This document shows positions 22,375 to 34,669 of a DNA stretch of 64,000 bases, piece after piece. Both the position numbers and the translations under genes were made by a program. This DNA is from Haliotis asinina (lineage: Eukaryota > Mollusca > Gastropoda > Lepetellida > Haliotidae): positions 47,419,747 through 47,483,746 of the forward strand of contig NC_090292.1 of assembly GCF_037392515.1 (NCBI RefSeq), written 5' to 3'. The notes under the pieces were generated by a model, which saw nothing but the letters and a program-made list of their open reading frames with translations, was not told the DNA's origin and made no database searches. How positions within the stretch are numbered: the stretch's first letter is position 1; every line of letters begins with the position of its first letter.

Positions 22375-23105
22375 TTCAACACCAGACAGAGTCTCATACA
22401 CAACCTCAGCCCCAAACACAACCCCAGTCAGAGTCTCAGACACAACCCCAGCCCCAGACACAACCCCAGTCAGAGTCTCAGACACAACCCCAGCCACAGT
22501 CTCAGACACAACCCCAGCCACAGTCTCAGACACAACCTCAGTCCCAGTGTAAAGCACCCTCCCTCACATAATCCCAGTCTCAGACACAGCTCCACTTCCT
22601 CACACATCCCCAGTCCCAGACATGACCCCAGTCCAAGACATAACAACAGCACCAGACACAACTCCAGCCCCAGACACAACCCCACTCCCAGACGCAACCC
22701 CAGTTCCAGACATAACCCCAGTCTCACACGTAACCCCAGTCCCAGATATAGCAACAGTTCCAGACGAAATCCCAGTCCCAGACATATCCCCAGTTCCACA
22801 ACCCCAGTTAAAGATATAGCCCCAACTCCACATATAACCCCAGTACCGGTCACAAACCAAGTCCCAGATACAACCCCAGTCCAAGACACAACCCCAGTTT
22901 CAGGCACAACCCCAGACCCAGATCTAACACCAACCCCACACCAACCCCAGAACCAGACACACATCCAGCCCCAGACACAACCCAGTGCGAGACATAACCC
23001 CAGTCCCAGACAAAACCCCAGCTCCAGAGACTATCCCAGCCTCAGACACAACCTACATCCCAGATACAACCTCCAGACATACCTCCTGCCACAGGCTAAG
23101 ACGCA
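22375..23105. repeat. Degenerate CCCAGACACAACC tandem array
   Basis: About 730 bp of units of 12-24 bp around CAGTCCCAGACACAACCC. The + strand reads as TTP / PDTTPVP-like hexapeptides in short open runs, broken by stops and frame changes. Mucin-like coding is possible in principle but nothing else supports a gene. Confidence 0.85.
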
Positions 23106-23199
23106 TCCCAGCCCTAGGCCCAACAACACACACATGTCCTTAGTCGGAGCTGATTGGGCGGTGTGTAGCTTCTGGGCATGGTGCATTCATGCGTCAACT

Positions 23200-23640
23200 C
23201 TCCTTTCCTATAATACTTCGTTCCACACACTGACTTCATTCCATACATCGGCCTCACTGCATACACTCACATAGCTCCGTACACTGACGTGGTTACATAC
23301 ACGGACCTCATTCCATATACTGATGTCGTTTCATACACTGACGTCGTTCCAAACACTGACATCGTTCCATACACTGACTTCATTGCATACAATGACGTTG
23401 TTCAACTCTACGCCTACCTCCTTCCATGCACTGACGTTGTTCCATAAAATGACGTTGTTCCATACACTGACGTTTCTCATACACTGACCTAACCGTACCA
23501 TACACAGCCCTTCTCTCATACATTGACCTCATTCGGAATATTTACTTCCTTCCATACACTGACGTCACTCCATACACTGACGTCACTCCATACACTGACC
23601 TCGTTCCACGCACTAACGTTGCACAGTACACTGACGTGCG
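23200..23640. repeat. Degenerate 18-bp tandem array
   Basis: Units of about 18 bp around TCCATACACTGACGTCGT, clean at 23565-23605 and diverged elsewhere. Several units contain TGACGTC, a CRE-like palindrome, by virtue of the repeat sequence. Confidence 0.88.
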
Positions 23641-24253
23641 TGGGGTGGTAATCGTAATAGCAAACGATACATCTGAGATTATATTCGTACTAAAGTATAT
23701 ACCACCGAAGCCAGTAGTGAGTGAGTGAGTGAGTTAATATTTAACGTCACATCGGCAATATTGCAGCCATATCGTGACGAGAACATTCTTGGAAAAAAGA
23801 AATTTATGCATATGGTAAAACCCTGTCAATGAAGGACAGTAAAACAGCTAGAGTATCACAATAAGAATTAAAACTAGCGTGAAAAGTTAAAACCATATCA
23901 CTATTCGGACAGTACAATGTAAAAAACAGGCTATAGATCACCAAAAACTGAAGGTAGGTCACCATACTAGAGGCCATGGGGACTTACAGTGCTTCTGCTA
24001 TCTGCATGGTCCCTAGCTGGATTTACACAATCACTTCAGCGTTGGTGATTGTATGCAAGATTAGCCACAAATTAAAATGACAGAAATACTACGGCTAAAA
24101 AGATGGAAGACTAAATTTGACTTCAAATGTTTTTGGACTTACGTACCCTCTCAGGAGGACAATAATTTTACCGTACTTCAACCCCCCTCGAGGATACAGC
24201 CACTAACAATCTCAGTTACTAATTCATCTTCCAATCATAAAATACTTATTTAT

Positions 24254-24586
24254 TTACATGTCAGTCAATAAATTCAATTCTTTTAAAAATGCAATAATTA
24301 AATGAGAACTTACGTTACTAAAAAGGTCCTTCATAGTTCTTGATTTAAAATAATTGTCCCTTGTGATGGAATATTCAACACAGTCAAGCAAGACATGCTT
24401 GACCGTGATTATTTCATCACAAGGGATGCAAAACGGAGGATCCTCACCTTTCAAAAGATATTCATGCGTATACCTGGTGTGGCCAATACGACATCGTCGT
24501 ATAATGACCTCTTCAAATCTGGACCGACACCCCAAGTATGTGTAACCAACATACGGTTTTATCTCACTTCTTCTGCATGAGATCAC
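24254..24586 (-). pseudogene. LINE B3 ORF2 C-terminal zinc region
   Basis: Encodes EIKPYVGYTYLGCRSRFE, RRCRIGHTRYTHEYLLKGED, PPFCIPCDE and TVKHVLLDC, then ends LNLLTDM. The Cys/His pattern is the usual end of I/Jockey-type ORF2. It is out of frame with the upstream block because the segment WDTQVGINKLH present in B4 has been deleted here. Confidence 0.85.
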
Positions 24587-26894
24587 GGATATAAGACCTA
24601 ATGGTAGCTTTATAATCAGTATAGGAAATATGAAGTGGTGTCACAGATTTGTGTAGCGCTGCCTTAGCAGCAAGGTCTGCCAAAATGTTACCAGAGATAC
24701 CAACATGGCTGGGTAACCAACAGAAGACGATGTCGTATTGGCCAGTCGCAAGATAGTTATTAAGTTCAATAATTTCTATTAAAAGTGGATGTTTACATGC
24801 TAGGTTTTTAATAGCCTGAAGGCAAGAAAGAGAGTCTGAATAGATTATGTACTCTTTATGTTTAGGATGTCTTTGAATATATTTAAGAGCAGTTGATATG
24901 GCGTTTGCTTCTGCAGTAAAAATAGAGCTGTTATCTGGAATTCCGGAAGATATTGTTCTCGATCCAATGACAGTGGCACAAGCTACTGCACCACCGTCCT
25001 TGGAACCATCTGTAAATAAGGATTTATAATTGCTATATTTACTTTTTAATTGATTATATTCTTGTTTATATTGTAATTCATTAGTTTCTGATTTTTTAAA
25101 TGAAGTTAATGTTAGGTCAACGTGTGGCCTAACCAACTGCCAAGGAGGAGAAGAAAGAAAACGAGAGGGAGCTATGTTTTTCAGCTCAATGCCGGCCGAA
25201 GAAAGAAAGGGTTTAATTCGGTGTCCTAGAGGTGGAACAAGAGAAAACCTCTTGTCGTATAACTTTTCATAAAGCGGACTGAACACACAGTTATATGCAG
25301 GGTTAGATTTATTAGAATATAATTTAGTAATGTATTGTAAAGACAATTTTATACGGCGCTCTGTAAGAGATGGTTCATCAGCCTCAACATAGAGACTGGC
25401 AACAGGTGAGGTTCTAAAAGATCCAAGACAAAGTCTTAGACCTTGGTGATGGACAGAATCTAATAGTTTAAGGTTGCTTTTACAGGCTCCACCATATACA
25501 ATGGAGCCATAATCAAGTTTAGATCGTACCAATGATCTGTATAAGTGAAGGAGGGTAACGTGATCCCCTCCCCACTTGGAATTTGAAACAACCTTTAACA
25601 AATCTAGTGCCTTCAGACATTTAGCTTTAAGGGATTTAATGTGTGGCAAGAATGTTAAATGAGAATCGAAAAGTAAACCCAAGAACTTGGCCTCCTTCAA
25701 AACTTTAATTGGAGTGCCATTTAAACATAGTTCCGGATCCTTATGTGGCTTATATTTTCCACAAAAATGTATACAATTAGTTTTGGATTTAGAAAATTTA
25801 AAGCCGTTTTCAAGGCACCATTTATTTATTTTATTTAAACAAAGCTGTAGTTGCCGTTCAATAGTACGCATATTTTTACCACGACAAGAAATGTTAAAAT
25901 CATCCACAAAAAGTGATCCATCAATTGAATCATTTAAAACCTTGGATAAACTGTTGATTTTAATACTAAATAAAGTGACAGACAAAATACTGCCTTGAGG
26001 GACACCCTGATCCTGATTGTAATGATCAGACAGGGTTGAACCCACTCGTACTTGAAATTGCCTGTCTTTTAAAAACTCTGATATAAAAAGAGGCAAACGG
26101 CCTCTGAACCCAAAATCATGTAAATCCTTCAAAATGCCATGCTTCCGAGTCGTATCATAAGCTTTCTCGAGATCAAAGAAAATCGATACAGCGTGTTGTT
26201 TATTTACTATAGCATTTTTAACGAAGGATTCTAAACGTACCAAATGATCAATGGTACTACGATTTTTCCTGAAACCACACTGAATATTCGTGATCAGGTT
26301 ATTGGTTTCAAGATACCAAGTTAATCTATTATTTACCATACGTTCCATGGTTTTACAGACACAGCTGGTTAGAGATATCGGTCTGTAATTCGACGGACCT
26401 GTTTGATCCCTGCCAGGTTTTGGTATTGGGACTACAATGGCATTACGCCATGAAGGGGGAACTTCCCCCGACGTCCATATTTGATCAAATATATCTAAAA
26501 GTGCCATTAGACATGGTTCAGGTAAGTGTTTCAGTAGCTGATAATGTATATTATCATAACCAGTTGCAGTGTCATGAGCTTGCTCAAGTGCAATATGTAG
26601 CTCATGTAATGAAAACACTTCATTGTAGTCTTCACCATTGTTTGAAGCGAAATTAAGTTTTGTCTTTTCCTGTTCTTTCTGGTATCTCTGAAACTCAGGA
26701 ACATAATTTATCGATGATGAATTTTTGGCAAGTGTTTCTCCAAGTTTATTTGCAATTTTAGGTGTGTCAGTAATTAAATTGTCACCATCTTTAAGATGGT
26801 GAACAGCAACTTTTGAACCTTTGCCTATAATTCTTTGAACCATGTTCCATACCTTAGACATTGGCGTACGTGAGTTAAGTTTGGAGACATAGTT
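24564..26894 (-). pseudogene. LINE B3 ORF2, RT and RNase H block
   Basis: A long open block after the TAG at 26897-26895. RT motifs: NYRPISLTSCVCKTMERM, CGFRKNRSTIDHL, FFDLEKAYDTT (motif A), GVPQGSILSVTLFSIKIN (motif B) and LFVDDFNIS (FVDD in place of YADD; also seen in B4 and B8, so a family trait). RNase H: LFTDGSKDGGAV (Asp), FTAEANAISTAL (Glu), IYSDSLSCLQAIK (Asp) and HVGISGNILADLAAKAA (Asp). All catalytic positions look intact. Confidence 0.92.
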
Positions 26895-27907
26895 CCTCTA
26901 AGATTGCCGTTTATTTTGTTTGAAAGTACGACGCGCCTTCGCATGGAGTATCTTAAATTTGTTTAAATTATGGACAGTTGGGTGACGACGGAAATAATTT
27001 TCTGCCTTTTTCCTCGCTTTCCTGGCTTGTCTACAATCTGTATTAAACCATGGTTTCCGTACATGTGGAGTTGTAGAGGACTTTGGTATACATTCATCAG
27101 CAATTTTATTTAAAACGTCAGAAAATAATTGAATAGGATCGGTTATATGACTGAAACATTCGGGTCTTAATTTAGATGCACATAAAGTTTGAAATAACGA
27201 CCAGTCTGCCTTGGCAAAGTTCCATCTGGTATATGATGGAGAGTCAGATGGAGTAATTTCTGATAATATTGTTGGAAAGTGGTCACTTCCACAGAGGTCA
27301 TTGTGGACCGACCAATCAAATTCATTAAGTAGAGTAGAGTCTCCGTGGGATAAATCTAGACAAGAGTAGGTGCCAGTTGCAGGATGCAGATAAGTGCCTG
27401 AATCATCATTGTATATACACAAGTCATTTTTGGCTATAACATCTTCCAGTAGTTTACCTTTAGTGTTAGTGTTTGTACCACCCCAAATTGGGTTATGGCC
27501 ATTGAGATCACCCATTATGATGCAAGGTTTAGGAAGTTGGTCATAGAGACCTTGTAGATCAGACTGCTGGAGTGCTGAAGAAGGCGGAATATACAGAGAG
27601 CATAGTGTAAAGGTAACATGAAGAGTTAATCTCACTGCAACAGCTTGGAGATTTGTTGTGAGTGCTACAGGACTATGGTTAACATCCTGCTTTACAAGGA
27701 TTGAAGACCCTCCAGTGGCCCTGTCACCCGGAGGTGACAAATAATTAATTGAAACGAACTGACGTAAGTCAAAAGCATCTGTCTGCTTCAAATAGGTTTC
27801 CTGCAGACAGAAGGCCGATGGTGCAAAATCCTGGATTAGTAGCTGTAACTCATTGAAATTGGTCCTTAACCCTCTACAATTCCACTGTACTATAGTTTTG
27901 GAACGGA
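26895..27907 (-). pseudogene. LINE B3 ORF2, endonuclease block
   Basis: Same frame as the RT block, separated by one TAG (26897-26895) where B4 encodes Trp in KRQSWQHYVSK. The domain begins with IVQWNCRGLR (active-site Asn) directly after the ORF1 stop; later motifs are CLQETYL (Glu), GGSSILVK, LYIPPSS, IMGDLNGHNPIWGG and GSDHFPT. The first ATG (27791) lies after the QWNCRG and QETY motifs, so an AUG start there would give a dead nuclease. ORF2 is probably made by readthrough, frameshift or re-initiation from ORF1. Confidence 0.88.
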
Positions 27908-29165
27908 CTATCGTTTAGGGGCATTGATTGGGGATCTGCCCCGCACTTTTTTGGTGGGCGACAAGCTATGTGCCCTTTGATGGGTGTGTTCGGACACTTC
28001 CATGTCCTCAAGCAAACCATATTTATTATAAAGTTGAACACGATTTTCTGATCCTTTGGAGACTCTGCCACTCTGAAGTTTTTTAGAAAGATCTGGCCTT
28101 GGCCTGGGTTTACTTTTAACAACCTGTTTGACATTTGCAGTTGACTGAGATGGTGTCATCTCCTGTGGTGTAGATGTGTCATGATTACTCAAAGACTCAG
28201 ATTGTATTTGGGCTGAAACTGATATTTGGGTGGATTGTTCCGGTGAAAACCTCTCGGGAGTATTAGTTTTCACCCATGTCAAGTCTGTTTGACAGGTTAT
28301 TGATGTAGTTTTGACTTTGGATTGTTTTAGGGTTGAATCTGATAGTGGTCTAGTTACTGATGCATACGTTTCAGTTAGTTCTGGAGATTGTACAAGTTTT
28401 TTAGCTTCTGCAAAACTGATGTTTCTAGTAAATTTAATTTTGTTAATCTCCATCTGCTTTTTCCACATCGGGCACTCCTTGGAGGACGACGAGTGTGCTC
28501 CAAAGCAGTTGGCACACTTTCTAAAACTGCTCTCACAATCTTCCGTCACATGCGTCTTCTCACTGCAGTGAGCGCACGTGACAGACAACGTACAGGTGTT
28601 CACACCGTGGCCAAACTTCTGACATTTGAAACACCCGAGAGGGTTGGGAATGTATGTTTCAACCCTGATATTGCAGTAGCCAGCCTTTATGGATTGAGGA
28701 GCAGTTGGAGAAGAGATAAAAAAAAAAAAAGAGATACGTATTTGTTTGATGGATTTCCGAGTTTTACGGGTGGTAAATCGTTTGACAAACGTGACGCCTT
28801 GGTCTTTCATTTCGGTGGCTATATCCAGTTCAGTCATGTCAGAGAACAATCGATCCCGATCTCTTACAATACCTTTACTTGTGTTAAGAGTTCGGTGTGC
28901 AGAAGCGGACACAGGTTTACCAACAAATGATTCAATGGAAAGGAGGTTGGATGCTTGCTGTCGTTTGCTACATTCAATCAACAATGCCTTTAGAAACCGC
29001 AAAAGGATTTAATTTCAACGGTGTTTTATCAATAGTTTCAATCACTAGAAACCGTGGCCAGTAATCGATAGATTGTGAAGGTCGCTGTTCATCATCGTTG
29101 TCAAGTGGACGTTTAGTTTTTTTGAGTGAGTTTCGTAAGCCATAGTGAATAAGTCATTTTTCATC
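27908..29165 (-). pseudogene. LINE B3 ORF1 (gag-like, zinc knuckles)
   Basis: The open frame 29002-27908 holds SFVGKPVSASAHRTLNTS, RDRDRLFSDM and MKDQGVTFVKRF (RNA-binding N-terminal region), then CFKCQKFGHGVNTC, CAHCSEKTHVTEDC and CANCFGAHSSSSKEC (CCHC-type knuckles), a Ser/Thr-rich linker and a basic C-terminus, GRSPINAPKR. Upstream, 29120-29010 encodes KRPLDNDDEQRPSQS...WPRFLVIE in another frame. Comparison with copy B6 shows that a stretch after NPFAVSKG was deleted, shifting the frame. An A12 run at 28719-28730 gives an FFFF stretch. Confidence 0.85.
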
Positions 29166-29759
29166 ATCCGAGCTCTCCCCCCATGTATCGTATAAAAACC
29201 TGTCAGCGAAGGACAGTAAAACAACTAGAATATAACAAATGAGATTAAAACTAGTGTGGAAAAATTAAAAATAATATCACTATTCGGACAATACAGTATA
29301 AAATCAGGCTATAGGTTGCCAGCAACTGAAGGTAGATCACCATACTAGGGACCATGGGGACTTACAGTGCCTTTGCTACCTGCATGGAGCCTAGTCGGAT
29401 TTACATCATCCCCTCAGCTGTTAGCAATTTAGACATATCTAGCCAAAACTTAAAAATACAGATATACTGCGACTAAAAACAGTGGAAAGTTTAAATTTAC
29501 TGTGAATGTTTTTGGACTTACGTACCCTCTCAGGAGGACAATAATTTTACAATACTTCAACCCCCTTTGAGGGTACAGCCACCAACACTTCAAGTTACCA
29601 ATCCGAACTTCCAATAATTAAAATACATCTATTTACACAACATGATTTCAAATTTCAACCAAAAAAATCAATTTCTTTTAAAAAATCAATAATTAAATGA
29701 GACCTAACGCTGGTAAAAAGATCCTTAATTGTTTTAACTGTAAAATACTTATCCCTTGT

Positions 29760-30563
29760 GATGGAGAATTCAACACAGTCAAGCAGGATATGCTTGACTG
29801 TAACTCTCTCATCACAAGGGGTACAAAATGGAGGATCCTCACCTTTTAAAAGGTATGAATGAGTATATCTAGTATGGCCAATACGACATCGTCTTAAAAT
29901 AACCTCTTAAAATCTGGACTGACAACCCAAGTAGGTGTAACCAATATACGGTTTTATTTCATGTAATTTATTGATACCTACTTGGGTGTCCCACTTCTTC
30001 TGCATCAGATCACGGATATAAGATCTAATGGTGGCTTTGTAATCACTGTAAGAAATAAGAAGTGGTGTCACAGATTTGTTGAGTGCTGCCTTGGCAGCAA
30101 GATCAGCCATTGTGTTACCAGAAATGCCTACGTGGCTTGGTAACCAACAGAAGACAATGTCGTACTGGCCAGTAGCAAGACTATTATACAATTCAATAAT
30201 ATCAATTAAAAGTGGATGTTTACATGACAATTTTTTAATAGCGTGGAGGCAAGAAAGAGAATCAGAATAGATTATATATTGTTTACGTTTAGGGTGTCTT
30301 TGGATATATTTAAGAGCTGTTAATATGGCGTTAGCTTCAGCTGTAAAAATAGAACTATTATTGGGTAATCTAGAAGATATTGTTCTGGATCCAATGACAG
30401 TGGCACAAGCTACTGCGCCACCGTCCTTGGACCCATCTGTAAATAAGGATTTATAATTGCTATATTTATGTTTCAGTTGATTATATTCTTGTTTATACTG
30501 TAATTCATTCGTTTCTGATTTTTTAAGTGTTGTTAATGTTAGGTCAACTTGTGGCCTAACCAA
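29760..30563 (-). pseudogene. LINE B4 RNase H and C-terminal region
   Basis: Encodes a whole RNase H domain: LFTDGSKDGGAVACATV, IFTAEANAILTALKYI, IIYSDSLSCLHAIKKL and HVGISGNTMADLAAKAA. It continues with WDTQVGINKLHEIKPYIG, the segment lost in B3. A stop at 29909-29907 (after GCQSRF) interrupts it; the zinc region follows below it to about 29760. Confidence 0.85.
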
Positions 30564-30644
30564 CTGCCAAGGAGGAGAAGAAAGAAGACGGGAAGGAGCT
30601 ATATGGTCCAGCTCAATGCTAGAAGCAGCAAGAAATGGCTTAAT

Positions 30645-31935
30645 TCAGACCCCAAGAGGCGGAAAAAGGGAAGACTTTTTGTTATACAAATCTTCATAGG
30701 GAGGATTAAAAACACAATTAAATGCGGGGTTAGACTCATTAGAAGCTAATTTTGTAATGTATTGTAAAGATAGTTTGATACGACGTAAGTTGAGAGAAGG
30801 CTCATCAGCTTCGACATATATACTGTCGATAGGAGAGGTTCTAAAAGAACCAAGACAAAGTCTTAGGCCTTGGTGGTGCACAGGATCAAGTAGTTTTAGG
30901 TTGCTTTGACAAGCGCCACCATAGACGATGGAGCCGTAATCAAGTTTAGATCGGATCAGTGATCTATATAAGTGGAGAAGGGTAGATTGATCCCCTCCCC
31001 ATTTTGAATTTGAAACTACCTTTAATAAATCGAGTGCCTTCAGGCATTTGGCTTTAAGGAATTTAATATGCGGCAAAAAGGTCAAATGTGAGTCGAAAAT
31101 AAGTCCCAAGAACTTGGCCTCCTTGACGACTTTGATTGGGGTACCACTGAGAAATAGTTCTGGTTCTTTATGGGGTTTGTATTTACGACAGAAGTGTATA
31201 CAATTAGTTTTTGATTTAGAAAATTTAAAGCCGTTTTCAAGAAACCATTTATCAATTTTGTTTAAACACAGCTGCAGTTGCCGTTCAATAGTATACATAT
31301 TCTTACCACGGCAAGAAATATTAAAATCATCCACAAATAAATATCCATCGATTAAATCGTTTAAAACTTTAGATAAACTGTTGATCTTGACGCTAAAAAG
31401 AGTGACAGACAGAATACTGCCTTGTGGAACACCCTGATCCTGATTATAATGATCAGACAGGGTAGAACCCACACGGACTTGAAATTGCCTGTTATTTAAA
31501 AATTTAGCAATGAATTCAGGCAAACGACCTCGCAACCCGAAATCATGTAAATCTCTCAGTATGCCATATTTCCAGGTTGTGTCATATGCCTTCTCAAGGT
31601 CAAAAAAGATAGCCACAGCATGTTCTTTATTAATCAGTGCGTTTTTCACAAATGATTCTAAACGCACTAAGTGATCGACAGTACTCCTGTTTTTCCGGAA
31701 ACCACATTGTATATCTGTGATAAGATTATTAGTTTCCAAGTACCAAATAAGTCGATTATTTATCATACGTTCCATGGTCTTGCAAACACAGCTAGTTAAT
31801 GAAATCGGACGATAATTGGATGGATCCGTATGATCACGTCCAGGTTTAGGTATTGGTACTACTATGGCATCACGCCATGAAGAAGGAAATTTCCCGTAAG
31901 TCCAAATATCATCAAATATTGATAAGAGCGTCTCT
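30645..31935 (-). pseudogene. LINE B4 reverse transcriptase
   Basis: Motifs NYRPISLTSCVCKTMERM (in the upstream extension), CGFRKNRSTVDHLVRLESF, AIFFDLEKAYDTTWKYG, GVPQGSILSVTLFSVKIN and LFVDDFNISCRG are intact. The 376-codon open block from 31775 starts at an internal Met. The frame ends at 30645 after FPPLGV, before RNase H. Confidence 0.88.
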
Positions 31936-32108
31936 AAACAGGATTCTGGTAAGTGCTTCAGGAGTTGATAATGTATGTTATCAGCTCCAGTAGCAGTATC
32001 ATGAGCTTGATCAAGAGCAGTATGGAGTTCATGAATAGAAAATGTTTCATTATAATCTTCCCCATTATCAGAATTGAAATTAATAGTTTTCTTTTCTTCT
32101 TGTTTTTG

Positions 32109-33282
32109 TTATTGCTGAAATTTAGGTATATAATTAGAAGAGGAAGAATGTTTAGCAAGAGTTTTGCTCAGTTTATTCGCAATATCTGATTTATCAGTAA
32201 GTAATTGATCTCCATGTTTAAGATGATGGACCGTAGATTTAGTACCTTTACCTTTTATTTTCTGGACCATGTTCCACACCTTGGACATGGGTGTCTGAGA
32301 ATTAATTTTGGATACATAATGTTGCCAAGATTGGCGTTTGTTCTGTTTAAAAGTACGCCGTGCTTTAGCATTCAAAATTTTAAATTTATTTAAATTATGC
32401 ACCATAGGATGGCGACGGAAATAATGTTCTGTTTTTTTCCTTGCCTTCCTAGCTTGTTTGCACTCATCGTTGAACCATGGTTTTCTTGTGTGTGGAACTA
32501 CAGAGGACTTTGGTATACACTCATCAGCTATGGAATTCAGTTCATCAGAAAAGCATTTAATAGCATCAGGAACGTCAATAAAACGTTCAGGTTTAAGTTT
32601 TTCAGCACACAGTGTTTCATACAAAGCCCAGTTAGCCTTTTTAAAATTTCGTCTTGATGATGGAGGAACATCGGATGGAGTTACAGCTTTTAATAGAGTA
32701 GGAAAATGGTCACTTCCACAGAGGTCATCGTGGACTGACCATTCAAATTCATTTAGTAGTTCTGAATTTGTCAATGACAAGTCAAGAGCAGAATAGGTCC
32801 CTGTCCCAGGGTGTAAATATGTGTTGGAACCATCATATTTAATACATAAATCATTGTCAGAACAAAAGTCCTTTAGTGTTTGTAGTTACGCTACCCCAAA
32901 GTGGGTTGTGTCCATTTAAATCTCCCATTATAATACAAGGCTTCGGGAGTTGGTCATATAGAGCTTGAAGATCGGTTTTGGCAAACACCGAAGACGGTGA
33001 AATATAAAGAGAGCATGGTGTAAACGCTACATGTAAAGTAATTCTCACAGCAACAGCCTGCATATTAGTATTAAGTGGAACAGGGCTTTGAATAACGTTT
33101 TGTCTGACTAGAATGGATGATCCGCCAGTGGCCCTATCACCTGGAGGTGAAAAACAATGATATGCATTAAAATGACGAAGGTCAAATGTATCTGTTTGTT
33201 TTAAATATGTCTCTTGGAGACATATCGCTGAAGGTGTGAAATCTTGGACTAATAGCTGTAATTCATGTACATTAGTCCTTAA
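32109..33282 (-). pseudogene. LINE B4 endonuclease and linker
   Basis: Broken into two blocks: 33063-32857 (AVAVRITLHVAFTPCSLYIS, IIMGDLNGHNPLWG) and 32780-32109 (SDHFPT, FNDECKQARKARKKTEHYFR, KQNKRQSWQHYVSKINSQ). The KRQSWQ Trp codon is the one mutated to TAG in B3. A small deletion near 32875 separates the blocks. Confidence 0.85.
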
Positions 33283-34669
33283 CTCATTAAGGCCGAGAGC
33301 CGCATATATGCGGCAAATTAATTAGCTTCTCACAGCGAGAGCCGCGTATTGGGGGTAATAAAAAGCACCTCTTATTTTACATTTTAAATTCGTACTGTAC
33401 CTATAATTTCAATCAATTTAGCAGTAATGATCAAAGATTAACCTTTCTTACGGGAGAGGTTACTTTCTGTGTTAATCAGAAGAACTATTAATGTGTTTTG
33501 ATAACAATTTCTTGCAATGTCGGTGGCTTATACAGGCAAATGAACACATGTCTGCGAGAGAAGGGATTATGAGATACGAGATACGTGTTTGTTACTCGTC
33601 ATTGGGAGTGCATACTAAGATACTATGTTTGCACATTGATTGAATTAACGGTGACAAGGTTACAAAACCTTCTCCTAAAATAATTCATTCATTCATTCGT
33701 TGTAATAGTTCATATAATGAATCGTAGACATAAATAGCAATACTGTATTACACTCGTGTAGATTTGAAATAAACCAAGTTACTAATTTAGACCTAATTCA
33801 TTTGCGACTATTGATTTTTAAAGTTGACAATAATACATAATCGAATATGAAGTGATAACTCTTGCATCTACTCATAATATACATATACGGTACACATAAA
33901 CCATACAAAGGTGACTGGGGTATTTTGTTCAAGTTGTTTCATGCTTATTTGAAATGTGATTTTTCAATGCAATTTACATAAGCATTGTGTAAGAAACGTT
34001 TGTATTTGATCCCTGTAATTATCTTATCCTGTGTAATGATCACGTGTATCAGATCCATCGTCAATAAAAGGAGGATAATATATCAGTTACGGAATTGATG
34101 CGTGTAATCATTCAATCAGACAACACTAAATATATGAACACCTCTTTCAACCTCAAAATAACAGACTCTGGTCGATTGCATGTCCAGGTAAACTTTTGTC
34201 CCGTGACAAGTGTAAAACAAACTTATGCGCTGTTACATCATTGGACAACCTGTTTTGTGGAGTCATGCCCATTGCCAATCTTCTGAACCTCGTTTGCTTT
34301 CAAAACAAATATGAGCATGCCCATCTTCATAAATTTTTCTCCATATTTGGGGAGATTCAACTACAAGTGTATACATCACAATAAATCAGTATCGTGTTAC
34401 TTTCTTAATTCTATAATACATGTACTTGAATTATGATAATAATGTACAGATTATATTGAAATGTTCAACAAGCCATTATGTTTGATGTACAAGTAGTGTG
34501 CGCAAAAAGTATACGCAAATAAATACTATCTCTACTCAACGATTGGATTGGGTCATCCGGGGTAAAAATAATCGGATTGTAGTGCTTTTAGCGCTTCAAA
34601 AAAAAAATAAATTCGTCAAAGTGCTTGTTAGTCCTACGTGTACATTTCAGCCATCCTCACGATTATGTA

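Larger units (their letters stand above)
23717..29180 (-). mobile_element. LINE family B copy B3 (I/Nimb-like), most complete copy
   Basis: A non-LTR retrotransposon on the minus strand. It has ORF1 (gag-like, to 27908), ORF2 (endonuclease, RT, RNase H, zinc tail; 27907 to 24254) and a ~540-bp 3' UTR ending CTCACTCACTCAC. RNase H plus a gag-like ORF1 with CCHC knuckles points to the I superfamily; Nimb-like is my best guess. Lesions are few: an internal deletion near the ORF1 start, an A/T-run expansion in ORF1 (28719-28730), one TAG in ORF2 and a small frameshifting deletion near 24570. The 5' end at about 29180 abuts the tail of B4. Confidence 0.88.
29186..33282 (-). mobile_element. LINE family B copy B4, 3' portion
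   Basis: The 3' UTR starts at AAAACCTGTCAGCGAAGGAC, so about 75 bp of the usual tail is missing where B3 joins. ORF2 is present nearly end to end but in several frames. The copy is cut at 33282 by a piggyBac-like insertion and resumes at 36572. Overall similarity to B3 and B8 is high by eye. Confidence 0.88.

Noticed and set aside
22295..22964. TTPVP-type mucin-like frames and Gly/Val-rich minus-strand frames
   Set aside because: Degenerate short tandem repeat. Frames change repeatedly and no signal peptide, splice context or neighbour supports a gene.
28388..28930. 180-codon + strand frame
   Set aside because: Antisense shadow of LINE B3 ORF1, whose zinc knuckles read on the minus strand.
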